Positions 11,934 through 24,905 of a DNA stretch of 64,000 nucleotides are shown here, in pieces. Origin of the DNA: Arbacia lixula. Its lineage: Eukaryota > Echinodermata > Echinoidea > Arbacioida > Arbaciidae. The translations under genes were made by a program, and so were the position numbers. How positions within the stretch are numbered: position 1 is the stretch's first letter; each line of letters opens with the position of its first letter. The notes below the pieces were generated by a model that worked only from the letters and a program-made list of their open reading frames with translations, was not told where the DNA came from and made no database searches. The DNA is taken from NCBI GenBank assembly GCA_963669155.1, contig OZ022596.1:8795603-8859602 (forward strand). Reading direction: 5' to 3'.

Positions 11934-13440
11934 TCTACCCCTGAAGGACAATCAGGTCTACTGTCCAGTTTCGAACTAACTTTGACAGAATTTATGTCAA
12001 TTGTAGTCTGAAATAAACGTATCCGAAGTCTGATGCAAAAATCGCAATACTGGAAGACGTGTGAATCGATAGCGTCGACAATTTGCTGTGCATTCGGTAT
12101 GGAATGATACAACGCACATGATACCGCTCTTTATAAACATGGTAAATGGTTTCGTTTTGCATCACGTGTGTGACTCAGTTCCTGCTGTTTTTCATTCTGT
12201 GCAGGAGACCTGGATTCATAACATGTGTTAATGTCTTTGTTGCGTGATACTGTTGATGACACCTCGATCAAACCATCACGGAACCCTCGATATTATTGCG
12301 ACATTATATGAAAAACACATGAAAAGCACTTTCTTCATCATGTTCATGTTAGCTTATCAAGTTCAGAGAGAACGCACGGCAGCATTGCTACGTGATAACC
12401 CCGTGTATGAGAGTGGTCGTAGGCTACATAAAAAGAGAACTGTCTCAATGGATCATAAAGAGCTCAAGTTAGTGATGGTAGTGGTCAAGATGATGGAAAC
12501 CGTAATCATTGCCAGTGATTGTAATTAAGGTTACGAAAGAAGGGCCATTGTAGCCAAACCAGCGACAACAACAACAACAACAACCGTGAACATGACCGAA
12601 TCATTCTGCCATGATCACCAACCAATTCGCGGTTGATTTCATAATTATGTGAAGTGATCTTCTACAGATAACAAGACAGTTTAAATCGAACATATTAAAG
12701 GATACTGGTACCTATAATCATGGCACCCATTTCTTGTCGAAACTTTATCTGACAATTGTAGTTGCAGCAATGCATGAGAAAGGGAAAGAATATGTGTCGA
12801 TTATAGGCTACCTGGGAATATGAGGCCAGGGGATTGATTTCGGATGTTGATAAAGTTCTTCGTTGGCTGAATGCCCATGTAGAGAGGCACGTGTTCTAGG
12901 GAGGGTACTAAACCAAGCTCAAGCTACCCCCCCCCCCCTCCCCTGAGCGCCAGATGATATTTTCCGGATAACTGTGTAGGGAAATTATATCTAAACTGAC
13001 CCTAGGAAGCATAGGTAATACATTTTTCATGACATGTGTTAATTCTACGTTATTTTTAAGTCTAATCATGGACTCTACCACGAATGGTGTGGTATATGAC
13101 AGATATATATGTATGATTTTTTTTATTTTTTTGATATCCTCCGTAGAAGTGGGTCAGATTGTTTAAGGGTTTTTTATCTTAATGGTAAGATAGGCAGAGA
13201 GTTGAATGTCAAGTCATAACTCTCAATGTGGATTGTAGGCTACCTGGGAATATAATGAGACCCGGAGGATTGATTTCGGATATTGATAAAGTTCTTCGTT
13301 TGCTCAATGCCTATGTAGAATGGCATTGCTCAGTGTAATTTATAACAAAAACAAAAAAAGGTTATGTGTGATTTTAAGAATTGTTTCATATATTCTGTAG
13401 AAGTGTGTCAGACTGGTTAAGGTTTTTTTTTTTTATCTAA
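11934..13440. repeat. Composite repeat block M of unit A
   Basis: It holds two copies of the 85-bp segment (about 12808 and 13248), a C12 run (12927-12938), and an (AAC)n-like patch near 12570. The second 85-bp copy carries a 1-nt insertion (CCGGAGGAT instead of CCGGGGAT). No gene is seen. Confidence 0.55.
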
Positions 13441-14110
13441 ATGGTAAGTTAGGCAGAGTGTTGAGTTTCAAATCTGTGTTGGCTTACCGAATGGTGGGTG
13501 ACGATGCTTTGAAAAAAATGTATTTGAAATATGAAAACAAAGAAGTAAAACGAATGTGGGAGCAAGAAAAAGAAGAACAAGAACAAAAGAAGAAAAATAA
13601 AAGAGAAAAAAGGGAGAGGGTGAGATAGTGTGTGCGTTTGTGTATGTGAGGGTGGCAAAAGCGAGGGCAAAAACGAAAGTATCTGTGTAATTATTTTGTG
13701 TAGATAATGAATAGTTCGATTTTCTCATCTATCTGTCATTATCTCCTCCTTTTCCCTCTGTATTTTCCTCTTTCTCCTTTTTTTTCACCCCCCCCCTTCT
13801 CTCTATCTCGCTCCCTATCTTTCAATCTCTCTGTCACTCTTTCTAATTCTTGCTCCCCTTCTCTCTCTCTATCTTATTCTCTCTCTCCGTCCCCTTTTCT
13901 CTTCGTTCATGTCTCTTGTCAATCTCCCTCTCTGAACCACCCCTCCCCGTTCCTCCTCTCTTTTCTTTTACCCCTTCCCTTGCTTCGTTCCTCCGTCTCT
14001 TTTTCTTTCTGTTTATCTATTCTTTTCTCTCCACCAACATCCTTCCTCTATGTGTCATTTCTGGTCGTACATGTCGTATTTCAGACACGTTTTGGAAAAG
14101 TAAAAGATAA
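13441..14110. repeat. Block P of unit B
   Basis: A purine-rich then pyrimidine-rich low-complexity block that starts unit B. From about 13.78 kb rightward it is nearly identical to 56.75 kb onward (unit E). No gene is seen; plus-strand Ser/Leu-rich frames are compositional. Confidence 0.6.
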
Positions 14111-17100
14111 ATAAATCCAGAACTCATTTCAATCTACGTGTACAAAGCGTTCTTTTAACAGCGTTTATTAATGAGCGAGTAAAAATAACGGTTTCTGACA
14201 TACAAACATAACAAGATCTGCATCTGTAATGTCTTAATCCCGATAATGTAAGCAGGTGATAATAGTAATACGTGGAGGTTTTTATATAGCAAGACACCCT
14301 ATGAGATAGGTTACACATATATCTAAACTCATATTTAACTCTCCGTTTAATCTGACAGATTGCTAATGGTTGTAACGGTATGAAACACAATCACGTTCAT
14401 ATGTAACAATTATGCTTTACACACACTGCAAACTGATGTTCCCTACAAAAATTAACCCTTTGACCAGTACATGATATACGCACAACCTACGCGGACTGAC
14501 AGGGTGACATTTCGACAAGAGTACACATTAAAAGTTGTGAGAATCTGTACTGTAATATCAATATCAGGAAAATACACGATTTTGTGATAGACTTTGTACA
14601 AGTTGGTTTGATTTAAATGTTTTTCACCGAAACACACAAGAGTTGGCCTTACAGAGGATTCTGAAAGTTTCACATAGAGCCATTGCTATTAAAAACGAAC
14701 TACGACGTTATCGTGCTTGGTAAACATGATTATACTGTGCATGGATGTCATACTTAATACGCTGGTAAAGGTTTATTTCCAAAATTCGATGTGATAAGTT
14801 TAATCAAAGTTATTATAACAATATAGATGAACGCTAATGATAATCGTTTGTCTCTCAATGTATGGTATACAAAATATCGACAAAGATCACGACGTTTCGT
14901 GCGCCGTTGCAACACTTCGCCAGGTGTGATACAAAATTGTAGTTATCACTAACGATTATCACTAGCGATTATATCCGAAATGAGTAACCTATTTTGCAAT
15001 AAACATGAACTTTACATTGCAGACAGGGTGTCCCAATTACAAAAGTCATTAAACCCGGCACGAATCACATGTAAACAATAACGAGTATGAAGTTTCAGTC
15101 ATAGCTTCACAAACATTTTGAGGAAAAATAAAAACATTATCACTGCTTACGTTTGAAACGCGGCAAAACATAGTCTACATTCATAATCACATTGTCTGTC
15201 AGCAAACAATGCATGGCGTCGCTCCCATTGCACTGTATCAAATGTTTTGGACAACCTGCCCCAAGCCACTAAATCTAGAAAACGCTATAATCTAGCTTAA
15301 AGCCAGTTTCCAGTTCTATTTGGGGGAGAGAAGTTCTGATACAGTATCTCCTTCCATTTCCGTGTTATCACAAAATCTTATTTTGATTTTAACTTGTAAA
15401 AGGCACACTCTGTCTTAGTTTGGGCTATGACCATAATGAAACATGTAAAACATTGTAGAACACACAAAGTGCATTATTTGACAACTTCAGAAATAAATGT
15501 ACGTAGAAACGTAGGTGGAGTATTTGCAATGTGTAGCAATAAATAATCTCAATAAAAAGAGAACACAAGTGTGTAAGCAGTTTTCAACAGACTTGCATAC
15601 ATGTACATCATAATTATCAATCTTAAATTGTAAGGATAAGTAAACATGGTAACTATACGTGTATTTCATATTTCATATTTCAATTTCCGAATTTATATAC
15701 ATCAATTTGAAAACTGACGGCAATGTGGAAACAGGGTAACGAACACTTAACAGGAATTCCACTTCATACCTTATGGCGATAACAAAATGGTATATGTACG
15801 ATAAAGACACGGACTCTAGATTCAACTTGTAACATCAATTGTTGCTGCGATATAAGCATTTTGTTTGTGATGAAATTAAAGTAATCAATTTGACAGACTT
15901 GCAGAGATTGCGTGTAGTCACTCTAGTCTGTGTTACAAGACATAGTTGTGTCAGACTGGGTTGTGTCCATGCACCTCATTTAGTACCTAGGCTAGTGAGT
16001 ATGGTTAGCGCCGCGTATCAGTAGGATGACATATGAATTACAACAGAAAAATATATGGTAGGCCCTATAGCAGTATAGCCCACACAGTAAATGCTTACAA
16101 AAATATCTAAACTTGACTGCTCGAACAGTAAGTCATACGTTCTGTAATTAAGAAATGGCTTTGCGATATATAAAAAAAAACATTCTTGTAAGAATAAAAA
16201 ATCCACGTAATTAAGTCTAACATGATGTGTATGCCATGTCTGATAGCAGCTTTGAATTCGGACTGTCCTCTCCATTTCCCGTCATATCATATCACATCAT
16301 ACAATCACGAGTAATTGCCACTTGGATCAAGTACAATCAAGTATTAATCCTCTTAACGTATGCGCAGGTTTGCGGAACACTTATTTGATGCTTTTGTGTA
16401 AAATATTACAATTTTCTGCGGTTTTTTTTCTTATTTGAGATACTTCCAGATAAGAGTTACATAATATCATGCCTTTGGTGAAAACACCGACACAATCTGC
16501 ATTTCTCTGCAGGGGTGACCATGATAATATCACAGAAAGTTATTCATGGACAGTCCATCTCTCCTAGGTCCATGGTCAGACTACGGCATGGTTTGGCCTT
16601 TTTTTTCACGATACACTATTGTGCATTATAGCTGTGTACTAGTCCACTTATTGAAACTCATTTCCGACCGACAATTAGGGGCTATCATGCCTCTATGCGT
16701 GCAGGTAGAATAGACATGTAAAGACATAGTCAAACGTAGCAAATAACATTTGAATAACACGTGCATTCATTATTACGAGCTAGAAATGCCTGTGTGGTGA
16801 ACGTGCCACACATTGTCAGACCATATTGAGTTTCATGTGTAAAATGGCTTTTTATGATGCAAATATTTCACGATACAACGATTTATAATATTAGCACATG
16901 CCCCCTAGAAAGAGTGCGGATCTGGTGTTAAAATAATATTAAATATAAAATAAAACCAAAACAAGTGAGGAAAGACATTTATTCTAGAAAAAGAAGTTCG
17001 TCTTCTAGCACTGTCGCCCACTCATGACGTGTGTATGTACAATCAAGTGAATAAAAAAAAACTGAAATAGGGTTTCTGGGTAAAGTCAGTGATCTAGGTG

Positions 17101-17613
17101 TCTTGATCTAGGTTATCATACGGAGTCATTTATCAGTTCTAAGCTTTAACATCATTATGGTGGGAGGGTTTGGTTTGTTGTGCCTCCTTCATTTTTAAGA
17201 TTATTTGTATCATATTTGTATCACTACAATTTGGAAATTCATTTCATTCAACATAATGTTATATTGTTGTTAGCTAATTATGATATGATATACTGTGACA
17301 TTTTTTTCTCAATGGTTGTGAAAGAGGAAAGAAGTCTGATCCAAAATATGTTAAATGCAAATCATCAGGATGACTCTATGCATACATTTATTTACAAAGT
17401 AAGCAATGCTTTGAATATTGCTTATGAAAACATTATACTTTTATTCCAAAACATTACACATTCAGTAAACAAACATTGGTTTTAAATCTACACTCTTACT
17501 TGAAAAAATATAGTATAATGGAAATGAGAAGAAACATCATTGTTGACGTAATCGGAACTTATACGCTATTCGATCTGACCATGTGAATGGTGACTCAGTC
17601 ATTCATTGACTCG
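14111..17613. other. 3' flank of TRIM B, no gene seen
   Basis: AT-rich DNA. 14111 to about 16570 is nearly identical to 57071-59525 of unit E; past that point the two diverge abruptly. The short minus-strand frame 16018-16275 includes a segment related to a candidate exon of units C and D, but it is rearranged here. A minus-strand AATAAA lies at 17387-17392. Confidence 0.55.
17387..17392 (-). promoter_or_regulatory. Poly(A) signal AATAAA, TRIM B
   Basis: AATAAA on the minus strand, about 222 bp past the TRIM B stop. The same signal sits at an equivalent distance in units C, D and E, so the 3' UTR of these genes is probably about 0.2 kb. B lacks the AATAAA that overlaps the stop codon in A, C and D. 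Confidence 0.5.
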
Positions 17614-19491
17614 TCACACGGTGTGAGGAACTCGTATCTTACGGAAGATGTGCAGTTTGGAAGAGTCGCTCAGAGCAATCTCACCCGTTGAGAATTCCCT
17701 GACAGCGTACACATCAAAATGGACATGAAAATCATTGAGGACTCTCCTGACGAGCCTCAGCTGATTCGTGTACAGATCGACACTCGCCCGATCAGCTCTA
17801 TCCCATCCAATTAGGATGTTGTCATCCCGCAGTACAGCAACGCGCGCACGGAAGCCCTTATTGCTGACGTCAGACATCACCTTACCCTCTCTATCCACCA
17901 CTCTGACTGATCTGTGATCACTCAGTACCAGCATCTCGCTGTGATTCATGGTGCAGACTGCCCAGGGCTTATACCCAGGACAAGGGATATCCCTGAATGG
18001 TGTCCCACCCTCTGGAGTAAACACACGTACTGCCTCAGCATTACTACACCCTACATAAATATGATCGCATCCATCAACATCCATACCTCCGTATTCATCA
18101 ACACCTTCAAACTCTGCAGTATTGATGCTACCCCATGTCTGTGAGTAGAGAGATATCCACCTATTAAAGTTACGTACTACAAATCGGCCATCACGCAAGA
18201 CTGACACACACTGGACCCGCACACGCTGCAGCATTCTCCCCTGTGATCCATTCACACTGCACACCTCTTCACAACCACGAACAACAAACACACCCGCATA
18301 TCCCACCACCATCTTCCCATCACGCGTGGCTGCCAAGCTGCTCGCGCACACGCCGGTGAGGGCCACTTCCTTCTCCTTCTCCAGGCGCCACTGTTTGAGG
18401 CTCAGCTCACCCAGAATGTGCTTAGCATCAAGCATGTACGGAGTGAAAGTCAGACACGCAACCCGACGCGCAATTTCTTTCGCTTTTTCTGAATCTTCCT
18501 TTTTTACACTAGCTAACAAGTCCTGTAACCTTTTACACAGGCTATCATGAACAGATAATGTCTGTACCTCGAGCACAGTTTCTACTCCCTTCCCGATCAA
18601 GTCATTAGCACTGTTGATGCATGCAACCTTCAAATCTCGTTTCTCTCTAAATTTGCGCACTTCCGCTCTAAACTCCTCTCTATATGCATTACACTCCTCG
18701 ATTAGTTTATCTCGCTTCTTTGTGAACATCGTGAAGTGTTGCTTCGCTCTCTCCCACGCTTCGTTTATTTTCGAGATGATGTTGTTGAGACAGGGTTCAA
18801 CTTTTTGTAGCTCCTCGTCCCTTAGGTCAATGCCCTCTGTTTCCTCAATATTGATTGATTCCATGAAAGCGTTTACCCGACTTTGAAGAGATGCGATCTG
18901 ATCTTGTATTTTCTTCATGTACTTTGTCACATCTTCAATCTTGTGATCGGATCCACCGTGGTCAAGCATACGACATCTAAAGCATATAGACTGTTTACAT
19001 GACGTACAAACCCATTCATTTTCCTCTTGCGGATGTCTAGCACAGTTTCGCTTGATTTTCACCCTCCCACTAATGACGTCATCAATGCTTACTAGCACGT
19101 GACTTGCAGTGAGTTTGAACTTCCTGTGATCATCGACGCAGGACTCGCACAAGTAGTGATTGCATTTCTCACAGTAACATTGTGCCGGTGATTTAGTGTT
19201 ATCCTCGATGTTACAGATTGTACAGATCTGTACTCCAGATTTAACATCAGTAATCATCGACTTGAGAGGAATGTTTGTTTGGAGCTTCGAGACATCGCTT
19301 TGTTCTAATGGAGTTGTCTTGCGACAGAGCGGACACGCTAGCTTGCTCTTTTCCTCCTGTGATTTCAAAAGGTCTATCAAACACTTCATACAGAAAGTGT
19401 GACTGCAAGCTAGAAGTTTTGGCTCCTCCATTAACTTGAAACACACACAGCATTCCAAGCCCTGCACTTCTACGGTATGTCTGGTCCCCAT
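17614..19491 (-). CDS. TRIM-family E3 ubiquitin ligase B, full length (625 aa)
   Basis: Same architecture as A: C3HC4 RING (14-56), B-box 1 (about 90-132), B-box 2 (151-184), coiled coil and six propeller repeats (from about 368). It has KQWRLEK where A, C and E have QQWRLEK, a feature shared with D. In the first 230 residues I count about eight differences from D. The ATG follows an acceptor (GCAG/ATAACACA, exon from 19499) and is joined over 1944 bp to the first exon at 21444. Relative to A a 1-nt deletion near the end (CACACCGTGTGA against CACACTGGTGTGA) creates an earlier stop and removes the last five residues; the propeller is unaffected. Ubiquitin ligase activity is inferred from the family. 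Confidence 0.93.
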   Translation of the reverse strand: MGTRHTVEVQGLECCVCFKLMEEPKLLACSHTFCMKCLIDLLKSQEEKSKLACPLCRKTTPLEQSDVSKLQTNIPLKSMITDVKSGVQICTICNIEDNTKSPAQCYCEKCNHYLCESCVDDHRKFKLTASHVLVSIDDVISGRVKIKRNCARHPQEENEWVCTSCKQSICFRCRMLDHGGSDHKIEDVTKYMKKIQDQIASLQSRVNAFMESINIEETEGIDLRDEELQKVEPCLNNIISKINEAWERAKQHFTMFTKKRDKLIEECNAYREEFRAEVRKFREKRDLKVACINSANDLIGKGVETVLEVQTLSVHDSLCKRLQDLLASVKKEDSEKAKEIARRVACLTFTPYMLDAKHILGELSLKQWRLEKEKEVALTGVCASSLAATRDGKMVVGYAGVFVVRGCEEVCSVNGSQGRMLQRVRVQCVSVLRDGRFVVRNFNRWISLYSQTWGSINTAEFEGVDEYGGMDVDGCDHIYVGCSNAEAVRVFTPEGGTPFRDIPCPGYKPWAVCTMNHSEMLVLSDHRSVRVVDREGKVMSDVSNKGFRARVAVLRDDNILIGWDRADRASVDLYTNQLRLVRRVLNDFHVHFDVYAVREFSTGEIALSDSSKLHIFRKIRVPHTV

Positions 19492-19499
19492 TGTGTTAT

Positions 19500-21443
19500 C
19501 TGCGAAATATACAAACGTGATATTTTATTGAATAAATGGGGAAATTGATCATCCTCTAACCAAACCTGACGTTAGTCAAAGCTCCAATAGCAGTAATCTT
19601 ACTAAACTTCTTGTTTTGTTTATTTGAATGTTAGCAATAAGATAATGACATCAAGTCTGTAGACACAGGACGCAGGAAAGACAGCGAGTAAGAGGAAACA
19701 AAGGCGGAAAACAAGGGCAACAAGGTCAAACAAAATAAAGGATAAAGGATAACGCAAAAGAACCGACGAAGATGAAATAAAAGAAGAAAAAAAAGAAGAA
19801 CCAACATTTAAAATCTCGCAAATTGTACCAAGCACTAATAACTCCGTTGAAAAACTTTATTTCATGAATCTTAAACAAAACAAATGGTATAACAAATAAT
19901 TTAACGGATGTTTGAAAAGGATTTCAATTTTTACAATTTAAGAAAAGAACGAAATATATATAAACTTCCTCCTCAAATTCAGGTTGATACACATGAGAGT
20001 AAGACAATATTAATAACAGTCATAGCAATAATAATTACAACAGCAGAAAGGGAGAGAAAGGGGAGAGTGGGGTTGGGGGTGGGAGGAGATAGAATGAAGA
20101 AAAGGAGAGAGAGGAAGAGATACGTACAGTGGGGGAGGGAGAGGGAGAGAGAGGGGGGAGAGAGAGAGGGGGGGGGGATAAAGGATTCATTTAATTCCGA
20201 AACATTTGATATCATTAACGGGCATAACGAGTTTTAATACAAGTGTTACATACAATGTAGTAATACGTTTATAGCCATGTCTTATCATTACAAGTGCACA
20301 GCGGGAGAGAGAGAGGGGGGGGGGGGGTTGAGGTAAGAAATATGATTACATGATAATATCCCTTCACTCAAGAGAATGTAGTAATACGAGCATAATCATG
20401 ATAATACCAAGTCTATGAAGACTAGATAGCGTAAGAAAATACAACAGAGCCCATTGTGCACCACACCGGTTAATCCACTAGTATTTGCCTTCAATGTCAT
20501 TGACAATGTACATGTATTACATTTCTAGCAAAAAAAAAGACTTTGTGGGTTAGCATGTGTAATGTACAATGGGCATTGTTGTTTTTTTAAATTCATGGAC
20601 TGATTCACATTAATCTGTAGGTCCAAATCTGCCTCAAAGTCAAAAGTGAAAACGTATTTAAAGGATTATTACAAAAATGATAATTGATGAAATGTCTTGA
20701 AAATCGACATCCTTTGACATTACAAGGTAGATTTTAGTTTTTATTTGAGATGTAAATTTGTTTTATTTCATTAAATGGTCCTTCACATATTTTCGACTAT
20801 GTGTTCGTGTTTCCTTAATTCTAAAGATATGCAATCTTATTGCAACTGAACAGCATCTATTGAAGGAAGAAAATGAAAAGACGGAGGAGGTGACAAGAAA
20901 TAAGAAGATAACGAGCAGGAAGTAAAGCAGGAGGAGAAGGAGAAGCATGAGAGAAGGGAAGAGCGGGGAGGTAAGTTATTAATGAGTTTGAGTTAGATGC
21001 CGCGGAAGTTTACCAACTGGTGATTTTATATGAATACTCCTCTGTCTTTGTCTTACACTGTCTCTGTAAGTCCTTTCTGACCCTGTCTCTCCTCTCTCTT
21101 TCTTTATTTCTTCTTTATTCCCCATCTCCCATTCTTGCCCGAATTCTTTGTTTCCTATTCTCTCCGTCTTCTTCTCCCTCCATCCTTCATCTTTCTTTCC
21201 TTCTTCCTCTCTATCTCCTTCTAAATGTCTGTCTTTCTTTTCCTCTATTTCTTCCTCTCACTCTCACACTCTTCGCTCTACTTACCCTTCTATTTATCCT
21301 TATCTCTCTATTTCCTCACTTTGTTTCCCTCTATATCCACCTTTCACCCTCCCGTTGCCACCCTCCCGCAATTATCTCTCCTCTTCCCTCCACATCGTCG
21401 TCATACAATAACGAAGAAATAGTTCATATGACGCCAATCTTAC
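19500..21443 (-). other. Intron of TRIM B
   Basis: Bounded by GTAAGATT and a CAG acceptor. The contents parallel the A intron: A/G-rich DNA (19680-19800, 20045-20175), a G-run near 20320 and a pyrimidine tract (21070-21400). The half nearest the donor is almost identical to the D intron. Confidence 0.75.
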
Positions 21444-21544
21444 CTTGATCAGCAGTTAGAACCACAAGTCTCTGACTTCAAACTTCAGCTTTCCGTACGA
21501 CGCACACGCTACAAAATTGGTGTTGTGACGTCAGCTTCTATTGG
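21444..21544 (-). promoter_or_regulatory. TRIM B promoter (CCAAT, CRE) and non-coding first exon
   Basis: On the minus strand CCAAT (21540-21544), TGACGTCA (21526-21533) and a presumed 5' UTR end at the donor CTGATCAAG/GTAAGATT (exon end 21444). The order and spacing equal those of units A and D. The transcription start is not visible. Confidence 0.7.
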
Positions 21545-23417
21545 TCTACCCCTCAAGGACAAACAGGTCTACTGTCCAGTTTCGAACTAACTTTGACAGA
21601 ATTTATGTCAATTGTAGTCTAAAATAAACGTATCCGAGGTCTGATGCAAAAATCGCAATACTGGAAGACGTGTGAATCGATAGCGTCGACCATTTGCTGT
21701 GCATTAAGTATGGAGTGATACAACCTACATGATACCGCTCTTTATAAACATGGTAATGGCCTCGTTTTGCCTCGCGTGTATGACTCAGTTCCTGCTGTTT
21801 TCCATTCTGTGCAGGAGACCAGGGTTCATAACATGTGTTAATGTCTTTGTTGCGTGATACTGCTGGTGACACCTCGATCGAACCATCACGGAACCCTTGA
21901 TATTATTGCGACATTATATGAAAAACACATGAAAAGCACTTTCTTCATCATATTCATGTTAGCTTATATCAAGTTCAGAGAAAACGCACGGCAGCAATGT
22001 TACGTGCTAGCCCCGTGTATGAGTATGCGCGTAGGCTACACGAAACATAAACCATGTCGCCCTCTCGTGACGCGTGTATGTACAATCAAGTAAAGTACTC
22101 AACACAGAGTTTGGACACCTTGGTTTTGTTGCGTGGCAATATGGCGCGTATTTGTTGGTATCAAATTGTCCGCTGTTCAGTCATGCGTGTAGGGAATCAA
22201 ATGAAAAAGGTACCTGAATGTACTTGGAGGATACCTCTATCAAGACATATCATGAAACTAATGATTCAATATTCATATTTTAAACAATTCAACTTTACAA
22301 AAGTGGGACATTTTTTCTGACTCACCCTGAGGGTACTAAGCTAGCCCCCCCCCCCCCCCCCCCTTAGCGCCAGATGATATTTTCCGGATAACGATGTACG
22401 GAAATTATATCTAAACTCACTCCAGGAAGCATATTTAAAGAGCCCCTGTGACCAAAATGTATGTTGACTTTTGTTGATGCAACTTAATATGTATATAACA
22501 AAATCACTAACTGTTTAATGGAAATATGTGTCCTACATTTTAAAATTATTTTTCTATATTTTATCTCAGCACTTATAAGCCCCGCCTCCAAAATATCCTC
22601 CAACTCAAGATTCCCCCTGTGACATCATCAAAGGTAGAAATTAGCAGGATAATAGGCAGAATTTACGCACAAACTCAACATTGCAATGACTACCTGCAAG
22701 TGCTTATAATAGCATCACATATCTAGCACATTTCTGACATAAGGAAAGGATTATTCCCACATGAAAGGTTGTTAGATAGTATTGTGTGAAGACATGTGTT
22801 GCTCTTGTGGGCAGGTGGAGTTTAATTTGTGCATGAATTTTTCCTATTATCCTGCTAGTTTCTACCTTTGATGATGTCACAGGGGGAATCTTGAGTTGGA
22901 GGATATTTTGGAGGCGGGGCTTATAAGTGCTGAGAAAAAATAGAGAAAAATTATTTTAAAATATAGGACATATATTGCCATTGAACAATTAGTGATGTTG
23001 TTATGTACATATTATGTTGCATCAACGTAAGTCGACATACATTTTGATGACAGGGGACCTTTAATACAGTTTTCATGACATGTGTTCATTCTACGTTATT
23101 TTTAAGTCTAATGATGGACTATACCACGATATATATATATATATATATGTGTGTGTGTAAGATTTTCAGAATTATTTGATATCCTCCATACAAGTGGGTC
23201 AGATTATTTTAGGGCTTTTTATCTTAATGGTAAGATAGGCAGAGTGTTGAGTTTCAAGTCATACCTCTCAGTGTGGATTTTAGGCTACCTGGGAATATAA
23301 TGAGACCCGGGGATTGATTTCGGATATTGATGAAGTCCTTCGTTGGCTCAACGCCTATGTAAAATGGCATGTGTTCTAGGTAGGGTACTCACGCAATATA
23401 CCCCCCCCCCCTCCCAG

Positions 23418-23463
<46 letters not shown>

Positions 23464-24230
23464 CCAATGTGACAGGATTTATGTCAATTCTAGTCTAAGA
23501 TAAACATCAAAGTACTGAGACAGGTAAAACGATAGCGTCGAGAATTTGCTGTGCATTCAGTATGGCCATGATACAACATATATGATACTGCTCTTTATAA
23601 ACATAGTAAATAGTTTCGTTTTGCCTTGCGTGTATGGCTCAGTTCAGTTTCTTCCTGTGCCGGATATCAGAGTTCATAGCATGTTTTCCTGTCTCTGTTG
23701 CGTGATACTTCTAATGACACCTTTGTCGTTCCATCACAGAACCCTCGATACTTTTTCAACATATAAAATCACATGTGGAAAGCACTTTCTTCATCATATT
23801 CATGTAAGCTGTAATATTAAGTAACCCCGTCTATGAGTACGGTTGTAAGCTACAAAAAACTGAAACACAGAGAACTGTGTCAATGGCTCATTAGCATAAT
23901 AAAGAGTTCGAGACCGGGACCTGTAATCTCGGCAACCATTACCGCTACTACGTGTCCAGACTTTATCCGACAACTGTGGTTGCAGCAATGCATGAGAAAG
24001 GAGAGAATGTACCTATCTGAGTGGATTTTAGGCTACCTAATAATATAATGAGACCCGGGGATTGATTTCTGATGTTGATGAAGTTCTTCGTTGGCAGAAT
24101 GCCTATGTAGACAGGCATTGCTCGGTGTAATTTAAAACAAAAACAAAAAAAAGGCTATGTGTGATTTCAAGAATTGTTTCATATCTTCTGTAGAAGAAGA
24201 AGACTTGTTAAGGGATTTCTTTTTTATCCT
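21545..24230. repeat. Composite repeat block M of unit B, two copies
   Basis: It contains two 85-bp segments (about 23283 and 24032), a C19 run (22345-22363), a C11 run (23401-23411), a (CA)n microsatellite (23421-23460), an (AT)n patch near 23130, and a fold-back element (22439-23060). Around 22050-22170 it carries sequence that elsewhere lies 3' of TRIM genes. No gene is seen. Confidence 0.55.
22439..23060. mobile_element. Fold-back MITE with arms of about 240 bp, TTAA target
   Basis: Left arm (22439 to about 22680) and right arm (about 22830-23060) are inverted copies; the shared core includes CACTTATAAGCCCCGCCTCC. TTAA flanks both sides (22435-22438 and 23061-23064). Paralogous sites in unit C (38607-38610) and unit D (50183-50186) have a single TTAA with no insert, which proves a TTAA target. 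That points to a piggyBac- or Kolobok-type non-autonomous element. No open frame of note is present. Confidence 0.88.
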
Positions 24231-24905
24231 AATGGTAAGTTAGCTTACCGAATGGTGGGTGACAATGCTTTGAAAAAAATGTATTTGAAATATGAAAACA
24301 AAGAAGTGAATAGAATGTGGGAGCAAGAAAAAGAAGAACAGGAACAAAAGAAGAAAACGAAAAGAGAGAAGAGAGAGAGAGTGAGATAGGGTGTGTGCTT
24401 GTGTATGTGAGGGAGGCAAAAGCGAGGGCAAAAACGAAAGTATCTGTGGAATTATTTTGTGTATATAATGAATAGTTCTATTTTTTCCCATCTATCTGTC
24501 ATTATCTCCTCCTTTTCCCTCTGTATTTTCCTTTTCTCCTTTTTTCTTCACCCCCCCCCCCCCACTCTCTGCCTCCCCCGCCTCTTTCTCTCTCTTTCTT
24601 TCTCACTCTCTCTCTCTCTCTATCTCGCTCCCTATCATTCAATCTCTCTGTCCCTCTTTCTAATTCTTGCTCCCCTTCTCTCTCTCTCCGTCCCCTTTTC
24701 TCTTTGTTCATGTCTCTTGTCAATATCCCTCTCTGGGCCACCCCTCCCCGTTCCTCCTCTCTTTTCTATTACTCCTTCCCTTGCTTCGATCCTCCGTCTC
24801 TTTTCCTTTCTGTTTATCTCTTCTTTTCTCTCCACCAGCAACTCACCTCTCTGTTTCATTTCTGGTCGTACATGTCGTATTTCAGACACGTTTTGGAAAA
24901 GTTAA
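24231..24905. repeat. Block P of unit C
   Basis: Purine-rich then pyrimidine-rich low-complexity DNA with a C-run near 24555. Frames on both strands here are compositional (Ser/Leu on plus, Arg/Glu on minus). No gene is seen. Confidence 0.6.

Noticed and set aside
14452-14673. Minus frame SESSVRPTLVCF... shared by B, E and D
   Set aside because: A has a stop and C is frameshifted in the same place, so conservation reflects recent duplication.
23421-23460. Regular short repeats that could suggest a CRISPR-like array
   Set aside because: They are (CA)n microsatellites, and the longer recurring segments are spread over kilobases with no spacer pattern; the DNA is eukaryotic.
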